Shown: positions 50,764 through 60,588 of the stretch, one piece after another
How the letters are laid out: each line of letters begins with the position of its first letter
Position numbering within the stretch: the stretch's first letter is position 1
Source: Bartonella callosciuri
GTDB lineage: Bacteria; Pseudomonadota; Alphaproteobacteria; Rhizobiales; Rhizobiaceae
Assembly: GCF_014203215.1 (NCBI RefSeq)
Contig: NZ_JACHIM010000001.1
Coordinates: forward strand, 1 to 64,000
Length of the DNA: 64,000 bases
Direction: 5' to 3'
Notes under the pieces: model-generated
The model's database searches: none
The model's input: only the letters and a program-made list of their open reading frames with translations
Told to the model about the DNA's origin: nothing
Program-made: the position numbers and the translations under genes

Positions 50764-51870
50764 TTATGAGAGTGGAACAAAATGTACCCAGCCATGTGTG
50801 TCTTCTGTATTTCCTTTTTGAAGGTTAACCAATTGTGTGCGAAGTTGCTGTGTAATCTCGCCAATCGTTTCATTTCCAATGATCAACTCTCCACCTTTAT
50901 ATTTAAAACGGCCAATTGATGTGATAACAGCAGCAGTCCCGCAAGCAAAAGCTTCTTTAAGGTGACCACTTTGTGCATCTTCTTTGAGTGATTCAAAAGA
51001 ATAAGGACGCTCCTCTATTATTAAACCCATCTGTTGTGCCAGCTTTAAAACTGAATCACGGGTTATTCCTGGGAGAATAGTACCATTAAGCGCAGGTGTT
51101 ACAAGTGTATTATTTGCCATAATAAAGCAAACATTCATGCCACCAAGTTCTTCAATCCATTTATGTTCAACCATATCAAGGAAGAGCACTTGGCTACAAT
51201 TATTTTGTATTGCATACTTTTGTACAAGCAAGCTCGCTGCATAATTACCGCCACATTTGGCAGCACCTGTTCCTCCTGGACCAGCACGGCTATAATCTGT
51301 TTCAAGCCATACGCTGACAGGTTTTTCTTCTCCCTTGAAATATGATTCAACAGGAGATGCTATGATACAAAAAAGATATTCTTCAGAAGGGCGAACGCCC
51401 AAAAAGTTTTCATTACCAAACATAAATGGGCGTATATAGAGGCTAGCATTTGGAAGACCGGAAACCCATTTTTGATCAATTTTTACCAATTGATTAACTG
51501 CTTCTAAAAAAATATCCTTTGGTAATTCGGGCATGGCTAACCGTTTTGCCGATTCTATAAAGCGTTGCGCATTGGCAGTAGGACGGAATAACAAAATGCG
51601 TCCATCTTCTGCACGATATGCTTTTAAACCCTCAAAAATTTCTTGTGCATAATGCAAAACAGTACTTGCTGGGCTAATTTCTAAAGGTTTGTATTGAGAG
51701 ATAACAGCGTTATGCCAACCTTTGGCTTTACTCCATTGGATGGTGCACATGTGATCTGTAAAAAATTTACCAAAACCCGGACTTCTTAGAATTTCTTCAC
51801 GGTTTTCGTTTGATAGAGGTGATGGGTGCTTTTCTATTTTAAACGGAAGCGATGATATGGGAGAGTTCAT
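50764..51870 (-). CDS. ilvE: Branched-chain amino acid aminotransferase
   Basis: A 368-residue class IV PLP enzyme that transfers amino groups between glutamate and the keto acids of Leu, Ile and Val. The PLP lysine lies in GTGAAKCGGNYAASL (about residue 209); YAQEIFEGLKAY and LNGTILPGITRDSVL are conserved, and ACGTAAVITSIG is the phosphate-binding region. It belongs to the longer type II class found in alphaproteobacteria and mitochondria. It converges with glpX. Confidence 0.94.
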   Translation of the reverse strand: MNSPISSLPFKIEKHPSPLSNENREEILRSPGFGKFFTDHMCTIQWSKAKGWHNAVISQYKPLEISPASTVLHYAQEIFEGLKAYRAEDGRILLFRPTANAQRFIESAKRLAMPELPKDIFLEAVNQLVKIDQKWVSGLPNASLYIRPFMFGNENFLGVRPSEEYLFCIIASPVESYFKGEEKPVSVWLETDYSRAGPGGTGAAKCGGNYAASLLVQKYAIQNNCSQVLFLDMVEHKWIEELGGMNVCFIMANNTLVTPALNGTILPGITRDSVLKLAQQMGLIIEERPYSFESLKEDAQSGHLKEAFACGTAAVITSIGRFKYKGGELIIGNETIGEITQQLRTQLVNLQKGNTEDTHGWVHFVPLS

Positions 51871-52160
51871 AAGTAGAGCCTTTATACATTATTTTTAAGT
51901 ACTTCTATTATAAGAACAATAAGATACTTTCATTGTAAATCTATTATTAGCAAATCCTTTGTGTCAATGTTTTATTACAAAATTTAAAGTGAAAACTATT
52001 CGCGGATACCTTTTTGATTCTATTTTTATGATTTTTCTTTTCAATTTTATCAAGCAATCTGGAACCGTTATACATAGTTATCGTTTTGCAAAATAACTGT
52101 CTAAATAATTTCATATAGGCATATCTTATAACTTAAAGATAGGGAAAAAAGGAATTTACT

Positions 52161-52316
52161 ATGATTGATAGAAATTACGAAACATACGAGGAGCATATAG
52201 CTTCAGAAAAAAAAGAGCGTGAACAGCTTAATTCAATTGGCAAAGGTATCTTTGCTATTCTTCTTGGGCTTTTTATTATTTGGCTTATTTTTGGCTTTTT
52301 AGGTTCTTTTTTTTGA
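52161..52316 (+). CDS. 51-residue single-helix membrane protein
   Basis: A small frame with a good ribosome-binding site (AAGGA nine bases before ATG). It has a hydrophilic, highly charged first half (DRNYETYEEHIASEKKEREQ) and one transmembrane helix (GIFAILLGLFIIWLIFGFLG). It ends in eight T then GA. A different frame continues open after the T run to 52426, adding about 37 polar residues (KNPLKHVSHDNTTQSEQ and on), so the true gene may be longer. I recognise no family. It is divergent from ilvE. Confidence 0.6.
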   Translation: MIDRNYETYEEHIASEKKEREQLNSIGKGIFAILLGLFIIWLIFGFLGSFF

Positions 52317-52581
52317 AAAATCCCCTAAAACATGTATCTCATGATAACACGACACAATCAGAACAGAGTATAATAAGCCCAGGAAAAGATTTAAATCCAA
52401 AAGCTCCATTACCTTACACCTATTAAGAGCATGGCCATCTTTATTTCATAAGTAGAACTCTTCAAAGGAAAAATCTAACTCAACATAAATTAAGTAGTAA
52501 AATTACCTTAAATATATATCTAGAAAAATCTAATAGGACTTTAATTCCAAAATTATTAGAGTAGTTAATGAGTTGCTGTGG

Positions 52582-52626
52582 AAATAAATAGTGCGACGGT
52601 TGTTGGAACCGTTGCACTATTTATTT
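52582..52626 (-). terminator. Long hairpin terminator at the end of the SPOR-protein gene
   Basis: Arms of 19 bases (52582-52600 and 52608-52626) pair with a single mismatch, a G-T contact in the RNA of one strand, around a seven-base loop. The arms begin AAATAAATAGTGC and end ACTATTTATTT, so transcripts from either side end in a U-rich arm. The right arm touches the stop codon of the SPOR gene. Probably an intrinsic terminator for that gene. Confidence 0.75.
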
Positions 52627-55177
52627 AGCGTGTGATGAAACAATTTCCCCCAGAGTTTTTAATATCTTCACAAAGATTTATGGCGTCATTCCGGTTTTGT
52701 GTTTGAATACGAATACGATAATATGTTCCTTTTCCTGGTATAAGAGCAGACTGAATATTTAAAGGACGAGAACCAATGAGGAATCCAAATCTAGACTTCA
52801 TTCTTTTCAAAGAATCCCTAGCGAGCGCCTGGGTCGGTTGGGATGCAAGTTGGACGTAATAATTTTCTGAGTGTTGTGCAACTGTCTTGCTTGGTAGTGC
52901 TGGGCGAGAAGAATCGTGTGTTTGTACCTCTGAATTGTCCTCTACATATGGAGGAATTGGTATAACTTTTTTTTCAATATCAGAAATAGAAGCGTTTTCC
53001 GCTATTATTTTATCAATCTCACTTGTGATATTATCTTCTGTTACGTTGGTATTTATATCGGCTTCGTTTGAAGAAATAGAGGAAGAATCTTGAAATTGAT
53101 CACCAGGAGTTTTATCAATTGTTTTTTCTAGTTCATCAGAGGTTTTTCCCTCTGTTTGATGCTTTGGTGATAAAGCAATTGTGCCATCTTGATTTACAAC
53201 AACAGTTTGTATTTCTCGCGTTGGAATAGTATGATTAATTGCCTCGGTCACAGCATTTTCAACATCAGATTCATCAAGAGAAGACGATGAAAAGTTTGTA
53301 GATTCTTGTTGATTTAATTCTGCCAAGTCTTCCGGCTGTTCAGATTTATCAATAAGAAACTGTTGTGGATTTTCTTGTTTTTCATTTTGTCCAGTTTTTT
53401 GTTTATAAATATCTAAATTATGTGCAATATCATTTTTCGTTTCAGTTATTTCTTGTTTGAATTTAAAAGGTGTATTGTCAGCCTGGATAATGGGAGTGCT
53501 TTCGTTTTGTTGTGATGGCATAAAGAAATGAGAATAACCGACAAAACCAATTGCCATTAAGATAAGAAAAACAGCACCTTTAATAATACTTTTTCCAATA
53601 ATAAAATTTTTAAAGGTAGAGGGGGGTGATACAGGAGTGGAGACTTCCTCTACACCTCTGTATGATGATTTCTCAGTAAAGGAAGAAGAATTATAATCCA
53701 CATTGTCAGCGGAGAAATATTTAGCATTTCTGTTTTGGGAATTTGTATATGCATCTTCTTTTTGATTTTGTATGGTTTGATGAAAGATTTCATTAACGAC
53801 TTGGCTTTGCCGCTGTTGCTGTGAAAAATCTTCTGCTGAAACATTTCCTACATTGAGTACATCAGCAAATTCTTCCTTTAAATCATCAATTGGTACATCA
53901 TATTCTGGAGCTTCATACGGGACTTTTGGAACCATAATTTGTCCAGTTTTTTCTACAATTTCCTCTGAAAATTTATAAGTATCAACATTTGGAGGGGGAT
54001 CATCTCTGTGTGTGTAGTTATGAGCAGAAACATTGCTCGTTTCTGTTATATTTAGAGTTTCTGATGCGTGGTGTGTATCATTTAAATTATTTTGGCTATA
54101 CAGAACTTCTTTTTTATTGGTTTGACTAGAGATATTTTCAGCATTACTGATATATTGGGATTGAGCATTGCGATATGTTAGTGCTTCTTCAGTATAAGTT
54201 TCTTTTTCTAAGAGACTCTCTCCATAAAATTCAGGATAATCAGTCGTATGGTCTTTTTGTGGAAAACCTTTTAAATCAGACGGGTTATTAATTTTTTCTG
54301 GATCTAAATATGATGAGAAGTCATTTCTTGTTTCATTTTTTACAGTGTTTTTTCTTTCTGAAACAAAGTTAGAAGATGGAAAAAACATATTTTCATCTAC
54401 AGGAGAGATATCTGTATAAAATTCTTCACTTAAATTTTCTTGATCAGCCGAAGCTTTATAGGAATGGTTTATGGGGGCATCGTAGAGATTTTGAGTCTCT
54501 TCATAATTTTGTTGTACGTCTGGAGTATTTGATTGTTGCTCGTTTGTGTTTGGAAAATGGTTGGCATGTTCAATGAAGACTGTTGTATCTTTATTATTGT
54601 CTCTATCAGCTTCATCAAAAAAGAAATTTTCTGATTGTGCACTAAAATCACTTTTTTTAAAAAAAAGATCAGCATTGGTCGAAGTTGCTCTATATTGAGG
54701 CGATTGATTCTTTTGAATAGGCAACGGTGAAAGCGCATCTAAAATTTGCTCTTCATCATGAGCAAGAGATGAGGAATCTGGATTTTTAGACAAAAAATTG
54801 TTTTCTTTAAATTGGTTAGAAGGAGAATATTGAGCAACATATGAGGTTTGTTCACTGCTCGTTGTATGTGAGTCCCATGGCTTCTTTTGATCATCAAAAG
54901 GTAGGTTATTCGTTAAATTATTTTCAAGTTCTGCTTCTAGAAAGGACAAATCTAAATCGTCATCATGAGATGAAGTTTTAGGGGGACGAGATCTTGATTG
55001 ATCAGTCTGTAAGGAAGATTGATCTTGCTGACTTACGCTTTGTTTGTTGGGATTAAAGAGTTGCGTAAGCCTCTCTAAAGGATCATGGTGTTCATGATCT
55101 CGTTTCATTTCGTGCAAATTTTTGCGATCGTTACCGCTCATAGCTTTTCTCACATGATGATTTGCATCTGCGTGCAA
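52625..55177 (-). CDS. Large SPOR-domain membrane protein
   Basis: An 850-residue protein. Residues 1 to about 555 are a long, very acidic, Asn/Gln/Ser-rich cytoplasmic part without recognised domains; one transmembrane helix follows (FLILMAIGFVGYSHFFM); then a periplasmic linker and a C-terminal SPOR domain (about 772-850, YYVQLASQPTQALARDSLKRM to SGGNCFITR), which binds denuded glycan at the septum. It is probably a division or cell-wall protein. It lies 115 bp downstream of argS on the same strand; in relatives a shorter SPOR protein is found here. Confidence 0.88.
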   Translation of the reverse strand: MHADANHHVRKAMSGNDRKNLHEMKRDHEHHDPLERLTQLFNPNKQSVSQQDQSSLQTDQSRSRPPKTSSHDDDLDLSFLEAELENNLTNNLPFDDQKKPWDSHTTSSEQTSYVAQYSPSNQFKENNFLSKNPDSSSLAHDEEQILDALSPLPIQKNQSPQYRATSTNADLFFKKSDFSAQSENFFFDEADRDNNKDTTVFIEHANHFPNTNEQQSNTPDVQQNYEETQNLYDAPINHSYKASADQENLSEEFYTDISPVDENMFFPSSNFVSERKNTVKNETRNDFSSYLDPEKINNPSDLKGFPQKDHTTDYPEFYGESLLEKETYTEEALTYRNAQSQYISNAENISSQTNKKEVLYSQNNLNDTHHASETLNITETSNVSAHNYTHRDDPPPNVDTYKFSEEIVEKTGQIMVPKVPYEAPEYDVPIDDLKEEFADVLNVGNVSAEDFSQQQRQSQVVNEIFHQTIQNQKEDAYTNSQNRNAKYFSADNVDYNSSSFTEKSSYRGVEEVSTPVSPPSTFKNFIIGKSIIKGAVFLILMAIGFVGYSHFFMPSQQNESTPIIQADNTPFKFKQEITETKNDIAHNLDIYKQKTGQNEKQENPQQFLIDKSEQPEDLAELNQQESTNFSSSSLDESDVENAVTEAINHTIPTREIQTVVVNQDGTIALSPKHQTEGKTSDELEKTIDKTPGDQFQDSSSISSNEADINTNVTEDNITSEIDKIIAENASISDIEKKVIPIPPYVEDNSEVQTHDSSRPALPSKTVAQHSENYYVQLASQPTQALARDSLKRMKSRFGFLIGSRPLNIQSALIPGKGTYYRIRIQTQNRNDAINLCEDIKNSGGNCFITR

Positions 55178-55292
55178 TAAATGGTTAATTGTGGTTTATT
55201 ATATTTAAAATTATAAACTCCCCCTCCTATGACAAGGATACATAAAAATTTTCATCAATAAAGTATTTATTTTATGTATTTATAGAACTTTT

Positions 55293-57050
55293 TCAACGCA
55301 TTTCTGTTGCTGCTTCGACTCCCACAATTGCAAGTCCTGATGTTAAAATATTCATGACAGCTTGTATCAACCCCAATCTGGCAAATGATAGCTCCTTATT
55401 ATCAGACTGAATAAAGCGTAAATTGACATTATCACTCCCTTTATTCCAATGGGCGTGAAAGTTGGAAGCGAGGTCATAGAGATAAAATGCCAATCGATGT
55501 GGTTCTTTATGGACTACAGCCTGTTCAATTATGCGTGGATATTCAGAAAGTTTGCGTATTAAGGATATTTCATTATCGTCTGTTAATAGGTTAAGATGCG
55601 CAATCATTGTGTCGTTTGAAAAACTTTCAATATGAAGGGATTCTTGTGCTTGACGAAAGACCGAATGACAACGCGCACTAGCGTATTGTACATAAAAGAT
55701 AGGGTTATCTTTTGATTGTTCTGTCACTTTTGCAAAATCAAAATCAAGAGGTGCTTCACACTTACGGTATAGCATCATAAAACGTACAGGATCACGCCCC
55801 ACTTCTTCTACAACATCACGCAAAGTGACAAATGATCCTGCTCTTTTTGACATGCGTACAGGTTGACCGTTGCGAAAGAGTTTTACCAATTGACATAAGA
55901 AAACGCTCAATTTGGCTTTATTACCAGAAATTGCTTTTGCCATCGCTTCTAACCGTTTTACGTAACCAGCGTGATCTGCACCTAGAATATAAATCATTTC
56001 ATCAAAATGACGATTGAATTTATCACGAAAATAAGCAATATCTGCAGCAAAGTAAGTGTAAGAACCGTCAGATTTAACTAAGACCCGGTCTTGGTCATCG
56101 CCAACATCCGTTGAACGAAACAAAGTCTGTTCGCTTGGTTCCCAGTCTTCTATATTTTGTCCCTTTGGTGGTGGGAGTTTTCCTTTGTAAATATAACCAT
56201 TTAAAGTGAGGTCATTAATCGTATTACGGATAGCACGTGCATTATCTGCGTAAAGCATCTTCTCAGAGAAAAAGATATCATGATAAATATTAAGAGCAGC
56301 TAAATCTTTGCGAATCATTGACATCATTGCATGAATTGCACGCTCTTTCACGATAGATAAAGCTTCATCTTTATCGATGGTGAGTAATTGGTCATCGAAC
56401 TCTTGAACAAGTGCTTTGCCCAATGGTATCAAGTATTCACCAGGATAAAGTCCTTCTGGAATTTCATTAATTTTTTCTCCAAGCGCTTCGCGATAGCGCA
56501 AAAGTACGGAGTGGGCAAGTACTTCGATTTGTTTACCAGCATCATTGATGTAATATTCTTTCGTAATGTTATAGCCTACAAATTGTAGTAAATTAGAGAG
56601 AACATCTCCAATAACGGCACCTCGACAGTGCCCCACATGCATTGGCCCTGTTGGATTTGCTGACACATATTCAACATTGATACGCTTGCCCTGTCCCAAG
56701 GGTATACGTCCGTAAGAGAGGCCTAATTCAAGCATGGATTTTATTGCATTTTGCCAAAATGCTGTTGTGAGCTTGATGTTGATAAATCCAGGACCTGCAA
56801 CACCAATAGAGTCGATAAAGGGATCATCTTTGAGACGTTCTATGATCTTCTCGGCAACAGCACGGGGATTCAGGCCAATAGGCTTTGCAAGCACCATGGC
56901 AGCATTGGTTGATAAGTGGCCATGTGAAGAATCGCGTGGGGAATCAACGGTGATTTTTGATAAATCTAAGTCTTCTCCATTTTTCCCTTTTATATCAGAT
57001 AATTCGAGTAATTTTTTAAGTTTTTTTTCGAAATTTTTAAAGACATTCAT
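55293..57050 (-). CDS. argS: Arginine-tRNA ligase
   Basis: A 585-residue class I synthetase. Order of parts: Add-1 tRNA-binding domain (about 1-110), the HIGH-like motif [17 protein letters not shown], the insertion with [26 protein letters not shown], then [13 protein letters not shown] in the KMSKS position, and a C-terminal DALR anticodon domain. Its start lies 31 bp downstream of the dgt stop, so dgt-argS is probably an operon. Confidence 0.95.
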   Translation of the reverse strand: MNVFKNFEKKLKKLLELSDIKGKNGEDLDLSKITVDSPRDSSHGHLSTNAAMVLAKPIGLNPRAVAEKIIERLKDDPFIDSIGVAGPGFINIKLTTAFWQNAIKSMLELGLSYGRIPLGQGKRINVEYVSANPTGPMHVGHCRGAVIGDVLSNLLQFVGYNITKEYYINDAGKQIEVLAHSVLLRYREALGEKINEIPEGLYPGEYLIPLGKALVQEFDDQLLTIDKDEALSIVKERAIHAMMSMIRKDLAALNIYHDIFFSEKMLYADNARAIRNTINDLTLNGYIYKGKLPPPKGQNIEDWEPSEQTLFRSTDVGDDQDRVLVKSDGSYTYFAADIAYFRDKFNRHFDEMIYILGADHAGYVKRLEAMAKAISGNKAKLSVFLCQLVKLFRNGQPVRMSKRAGSFVTLRDVVEEVGRDPVRFMMLYRKCEAPLDFDFAKVTEQSKDNPIFYVQYASARCHSVFRQAQESLHIESFSNDTMIAHLNLLTDDNEISLIRKLSEYPRIIEQAVVHKEPHRLAFYLYDLASNFHAHWNKGSDNVNLRFIQSDNKELSFARLGLIQAVMNILTSGLAIVGVEAATEMR

Positions 57051-57081
57051 ATTTAACTTCCATCATGGTATATAAAAGCAA

Positions 57082-58284
57082 TTAAATGAAATTATCTGTA
57101 TGGTCAAATAAGCGGTGGTATTCACGTAGAGCGTAGTGATCTGTCATACCCGAGAGAAAGTCAGAAATGAGACGTGCTAACTCATAACTTGTTAAGTCCG
57201 CTGTTCTTTTGCACCAATTTTCAGGCATTTTATCCGGACTTTTATAGTAACAGTCGAATAATTTTTGTACAATGCATTTTGCTGCATTGCGACGCTTGAG
57301 AACTTGATCATGGTAATAAAGATTTTTAAACAGAAAGTCTTTTAGTTCTTTTTCGTAAACAGCCATCATGGGTGAAAAGGCAACAATGGTTTGTTTTGCT
57401 TGGTGAACATCATTTATGCTTGTCGGTTTAATACGTGCTAAATTTTCCTGTGATTGTTTTATGACGTCCTCAACCATGGTTGTTATCTGTCTTCGTACAA
57501 GTGTGTAACCGCACCGAGCTTGATCGAGCTGTGGATGTTCGTTGGTTATATCTTTTAATAATGCTGCTGTCAGTGGAATTTGTTTGAATTGATCGAGTGT
57601 TAAAAATTGCGAGCGCAACCCATCATCAATATCATGCGCATTATAAGCAATATCATCAGCAATAGCAGCACATTGTGCTTCTAGTCCAGCAAAGCAGTCA
57701 AGCTCAAGATCTTGCTTTGTATTGTATTTTAGAATATCGATAGGAACATCTTTACCATTAGAATAAGGACCTAAAAGAGGACCGTTATGTTTCACAAGTC
57801 CTTCGAGTGTTTCCCAAGTAAGGTTAAGTCCATCAAAATTTGCATAGCGCTGTTCCAACTTTGTAACAATGCGTAACGCTTGTGCGTTATGGTCAAAGCC
57901 GCCATAAGGTGCCATTGCTTCATTGAGAGCATCTTCGCCTGCGTGACCAAAGGGTGTGTGCCCAAAATCGTGAACAAGGGCAATGGCTTCAGCTAGATCT
58001 TCATCAAGACATAGTGCACGGGCTAATGTTCGTGCAATTTGAGAAACTTCTATCGAATGTGTCAGCCTAGTGCGATAATGATCGCTTTCATCAGCAATAA
58101 AGACTTGTGTTTTGTGTTTAAGGCGTCGAAATGCATTAGAATGAATAATCCTATCTCTATCTCGTTGAAAAGGTGTTCTTGTGGTATTCATAGTTTCATG
58201 GAATAATCTACCACGACTTGTTTGCGGGTTGGTGCTATAGACCGCTCGAGACTGGTAATTTATATTGATATTGCTTATATTCAT
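57082..58284 (-). CDS. dgt: dGTP triphosphohydrolase-like HD protein
   Basis: A 400-residue dNTP triphosphohydrolase of the Dgt/SAMHD1 HD superfamily, which cleaves dNTPs to nucleoside and triphosphate. The metal site is formed by His in [11 protein letters not shown], the HD pair in [18 protein letters not shown] and Asp in [15 protein letters not shown]. It is divergent from the A-type Fe-S protein and precedes argS on the same strand, a conserved alphaproteobacterial order. Confidence 0.92.
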   Translation of the reverse strand: MNISNININYQSRAVYSTNPQTSRGRLFHETMNTTRTPFQRDRDRIIHSNAFRRLKHKTQVFIADESDHYRTRLTHSIEVSQIARTLARALCLDEDLAEAIALVHDFGHTPFGHAGEDALNEAMAPYGGFDHNAQALRIVTKLEQRYANFDGLNLTWETLEGLVKHNGPLLGPYSNGKDVPIDILKYNTKQDLELDCFAGLEAQCAAIADDIAYNAHDIDDGLRSQFLTLDQFKQIPLTAALLKDITNEHPQLDQARCGYTLVRRQITTMVEDVIKQSQENLARIKPTSINDVHQAKQTIVAFSPMMAVYEKELKDFLFKNLYYHDQVLKRRNAAKCIVQKLFDCYYKSPDKMPENWCKRTADLTSYELARLISDFLSGMTDHYALREYHRLFDHTDNFI

Positions 58285-58388
58285 TGTAAGCTGTCCGTTA
58301 TCATTCTAAATTAAGGTTGGTTTATACTCAAACTTTTCTTTTTTGGGGGGATACTCTTTCTGGATAGTTTAATGCAAGGATATATAGA

Positions 58389-58712
58389 ATGAGTGTGAAT
58401 ATTTCGAATGTTGCTGCTAAGCGGATTACACAGATACTTTTGAGTGAACCTGATAAAATAGGATTACGTATTTCCGTTGAAGGTGGTGGGTGTTCAGGTT
58501 TTTCTTATAAATATGACTTGGTTTCGGAAGCGTGTGAAGGTGACCTTGTTCTTAAGAAAGATGGGGCAATTGTCTTTATTGATTCTCTCTCTCTTCCTTT
58601 CATGGAAGGGGCTGAAATTGATTTTGTTGATGATCTTATGGGACAGTCTTTTCAAATTCATAATCCCAATGCTATATCATCATGTGGTTGCGGTGTGAGT
58701 TTTTCAATTTAG
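58389..58712 (+). CDS. erpA: A-type iron-sulfur carrier protein
   Basis: A 107-residue HesB/IscA/ErpA-family protein that passes Fe-S clusters to target enzymes. The three cluster cysteines are present: GGGCSGFSYKYDL and SSCGCGVSFSI at the C-terminus. ErpA is the best fit by context (beside dgt and argS in alphaproteobacteria), but ErpA, IscA and SufA cannot be separated by sequence alone. AAGGA precedes the ATG. Confidence 0.88.
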   Translation: MSVNISNVAAKRITQILLSEPDKIGLRISVEGGGCSGFSYKYDLVSEACEGDLVLKKDGAIVFIDSLSLPFMEGAEIDFVDDLMGQSFQIHNPNAISSCGCGVSFSI

Positions 58713-58724
58713 AATGATGACTTT

Positions 58725-59720
58725 ATGATATTGCTTCTTGAAAAAATTATCACTTTGGTCAAAAATACAAAAATGGGTATTTTTATAAAAATATTGCGCC
58801 ACTATTTAAGGTTATGCGTGACGCTTACCTTACTGATTTGGAGTAATTGTGTCTTTTCTGAAGAAGGGGCAAAGCAGGATTATCAACAAAAACAACCGAA
58901 AAGTTTTATTTTAAAATCCCAAGATCATGAAAAAGAAAATTTCGTTTCTCAATCCCAACTTATTTTGCATGCTCAGTTAAAAAACAACGATGAAAATATC
59001 GTTAGAGGACTCATCTGGCGAATTTATGCACCCATTTTAGGGATTGATAATAAATTACCACTCATTGCAATTCATGAAGGGGGGAGTGCGCGTTTTGACT
59101 TAGATCCGGGAAGTTATCTTGTTCATGTCTCCTTTGGTCAGGCAAGTGCAGTGCACCATGTGAATTTAGAAAGTGGGCAGAATGTTGTTAAAAAATTTAC
59201 TCTTGATGCTGGTGGTGTTATTTTAAATGCTACACTGTTAAATGGTCCAGTCAATGAAAAGGAATTGCATTTCACTATCTATGAAGATGAGAAAGGAAAT
59301 GATGATACCGGCGTAATTTTGTCAAATATTAAACCTCATTCAATTGTGCGTTTGAAAGCTGGTAACTATCATGTTGCTTCCCATTATGGTTCCGTTAATG
59401 CGAGTGTTCGTTCGGATATCCAAGTCGATGCAGGCAAAATCACAGAAGTAACTCTTGAACATCAGGCCGCGCAAATCGTCTTAAAGTTGGTACGGCAAGA
59501 AGGAGGAGAAGCACTTGCAGATACAAGTTGGTCTATTACCAATGATTCTGGTGATATCGTATACGAAACAGTTGGTGCTTATGTTTCACTCGTTTTAGCT
59601 GAGGGTGAGTATATTGCGATTGCTAAAAATCAAGACAAAATTTATCAAAAAGTTTTTTCTGTTGTTTCTGGCCATGATGAAGATGTAAGTGTGATAGCAG
59701 ATACACAAAATATACAATAA
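58725..59720 (+). CDS. Exported protein with three beta-rich repeats, function unknown
   Basis: Up to 331 residues. A signal peptide (about residues 17-45, ILRHYLRLCVTLTLLIWSNCVFS) argues for the ATG at 58773 as an alternative, more typical start; neither start has a strong ribosome-binding site. The mature part holds three related beta units, each with a G-x-Y turn: DPGSYLVHVSFGQ, KAGNYHVASHYGS and AEGEYIAIAKNQD, spaced by about 100 residues, likely Ig-like folds. It follows erpA closely. No family name known to me. Confidence 0.78.
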   Translation: MILLLEKIITLVKNTKMGIFIKILRHYLRLCVTLTLLIWSNCVFSEEGAKQDYQQKQPKSFILKSQDHEKENFVSQSQLILHAQLKNNDENIVRGLIWRIYAPILGIDNKLPLIAIHEGGSARFDLDPGSYLVHVSFGQASAVHHVNLESGQNVVKKFTLDAGGVILNATLLNGPVNEKELHFTIYEDEKGNDDTGVILSNIKPHSIVRLKAGNYHVASHYGSVNASVRSDIQVDAGKITEVTLEHQAAQIVLKLVRQEGGEALADTSWSITNDSGDIVYETVGAYVSLVLAEGEYIAIAKNQDKIYQKVFSVVSGHDEDVSVIADTQNIQ

Positions 59721-59785
59721 ATTGATAAAGAAATGGATTAATAGTATTCATAGCATAGGTTGCAATGAGGGAGAGGTAGAGAGTT

Positions 59786-60574
59786 TTGATTATAGAAGTT
59801 TCAACAGTGAGTGTTTTTTTTGCCGGTGCATTATCTTTTTTATCGCCGTGTGTTTTACCATTGGTTCCTCCTTATTTGTGTTATATGGCAGGTATCGGTA
59901 TTGATGATTTTCGCTCAGAAAAGACTAATAGGAAAGTGTTTATACGGTGGGCACTTTTATCTTCTGTTATTGCTTTTGTGCTTGGTTTTACAACTGTTTT
60001 TGTTGCGTTAGGTGCTAGTGCAAGCACAATTGGTGAATTTATCAGTTATTATCGTGATTGGTTTGCATTTGCTGCTGGAGTTATCATTATTGTTTTCGGT
60101 TTAAATTTTTTAGGTCTTTTCAAGATTGCTTTTTTATTTCGTGAAGCGCGTTTTTCAACGCATAGAATGCCAGCTGGTCCTTTAGGGGCTTACGTTATTG
60201 GTTTAGCTTTTGCGTTTGGTTGGACACCGTGTATTGGTCCGATTTTGGGACCTGTTCTAACACTTGCTGGAACAAAAGAAACTGTGGGTGAGGGAGCTGT
60301 TCTTTTAGGGATTTACGCGTTAGGTCTTGCTGTGCCTTTTATGTTAGCAGCTCTATTTTCGAGCAGTTTTATGAGATTTTTAGGAGCTTTTCGTATTCAT
60401 TTGGGAAAAGTTGAAAAAATTATTGGTATTTTTCTGATTATTACAGGTATTTTGTTTTTAACAGGCTCTATGCATGACTTTTCATTTTGGCTTTTGGAAT
60501 ATTGCCCTTTGTTGAGTAATGTTGAAGGTATTCGTTGGCATGATATTATGAGTTTCTTTGGATTTTCTCGTTAA
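59786..60574 (+). CDS. ccdA: Cytochrome c biogenesis protein CcdA
   Basis: A 262-residue inner-membrane protein with six hydrophobic helices that carries reducing power from cytoplasmic thioredoxin to the periplasm for cytochrome c maturation. The two redox cysteines lie in [16 protein letters not shown] (helix 1) and [13 protein letters not shown] (helix 4). It starts with TTG behind a GAGAGGTAGAG purine tract; a GTG seven codons on is less likely. glmU begins 14 bp later. Confidence 0.92.
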   Translation: MIIEVSTVSVFFAGALSFLSPCVLPLVPPYLCYMAGIGIDDFRSEKTNRKVFIRWALLSSVIAFVLGFTTVFVALGASASTIGEFISYYRDWFAFAAGVIIIVFGLNFLGLFKIAFLFREARFSTHRMPAGPLGAYVIGLAFAFGWTPCIGPILGPVLTLAGTKETVGEGAVLLGIYALGLAVPFMLAALFSSSFMRFLGAFRIHLGKVEKIIGIFLIITGILFLTGSMHDFSFWLLEYCPLLSNVEGIRWHDIMSFFGFSR

Positions 60575-60588
60575 TTTTGTGTGCTTTT

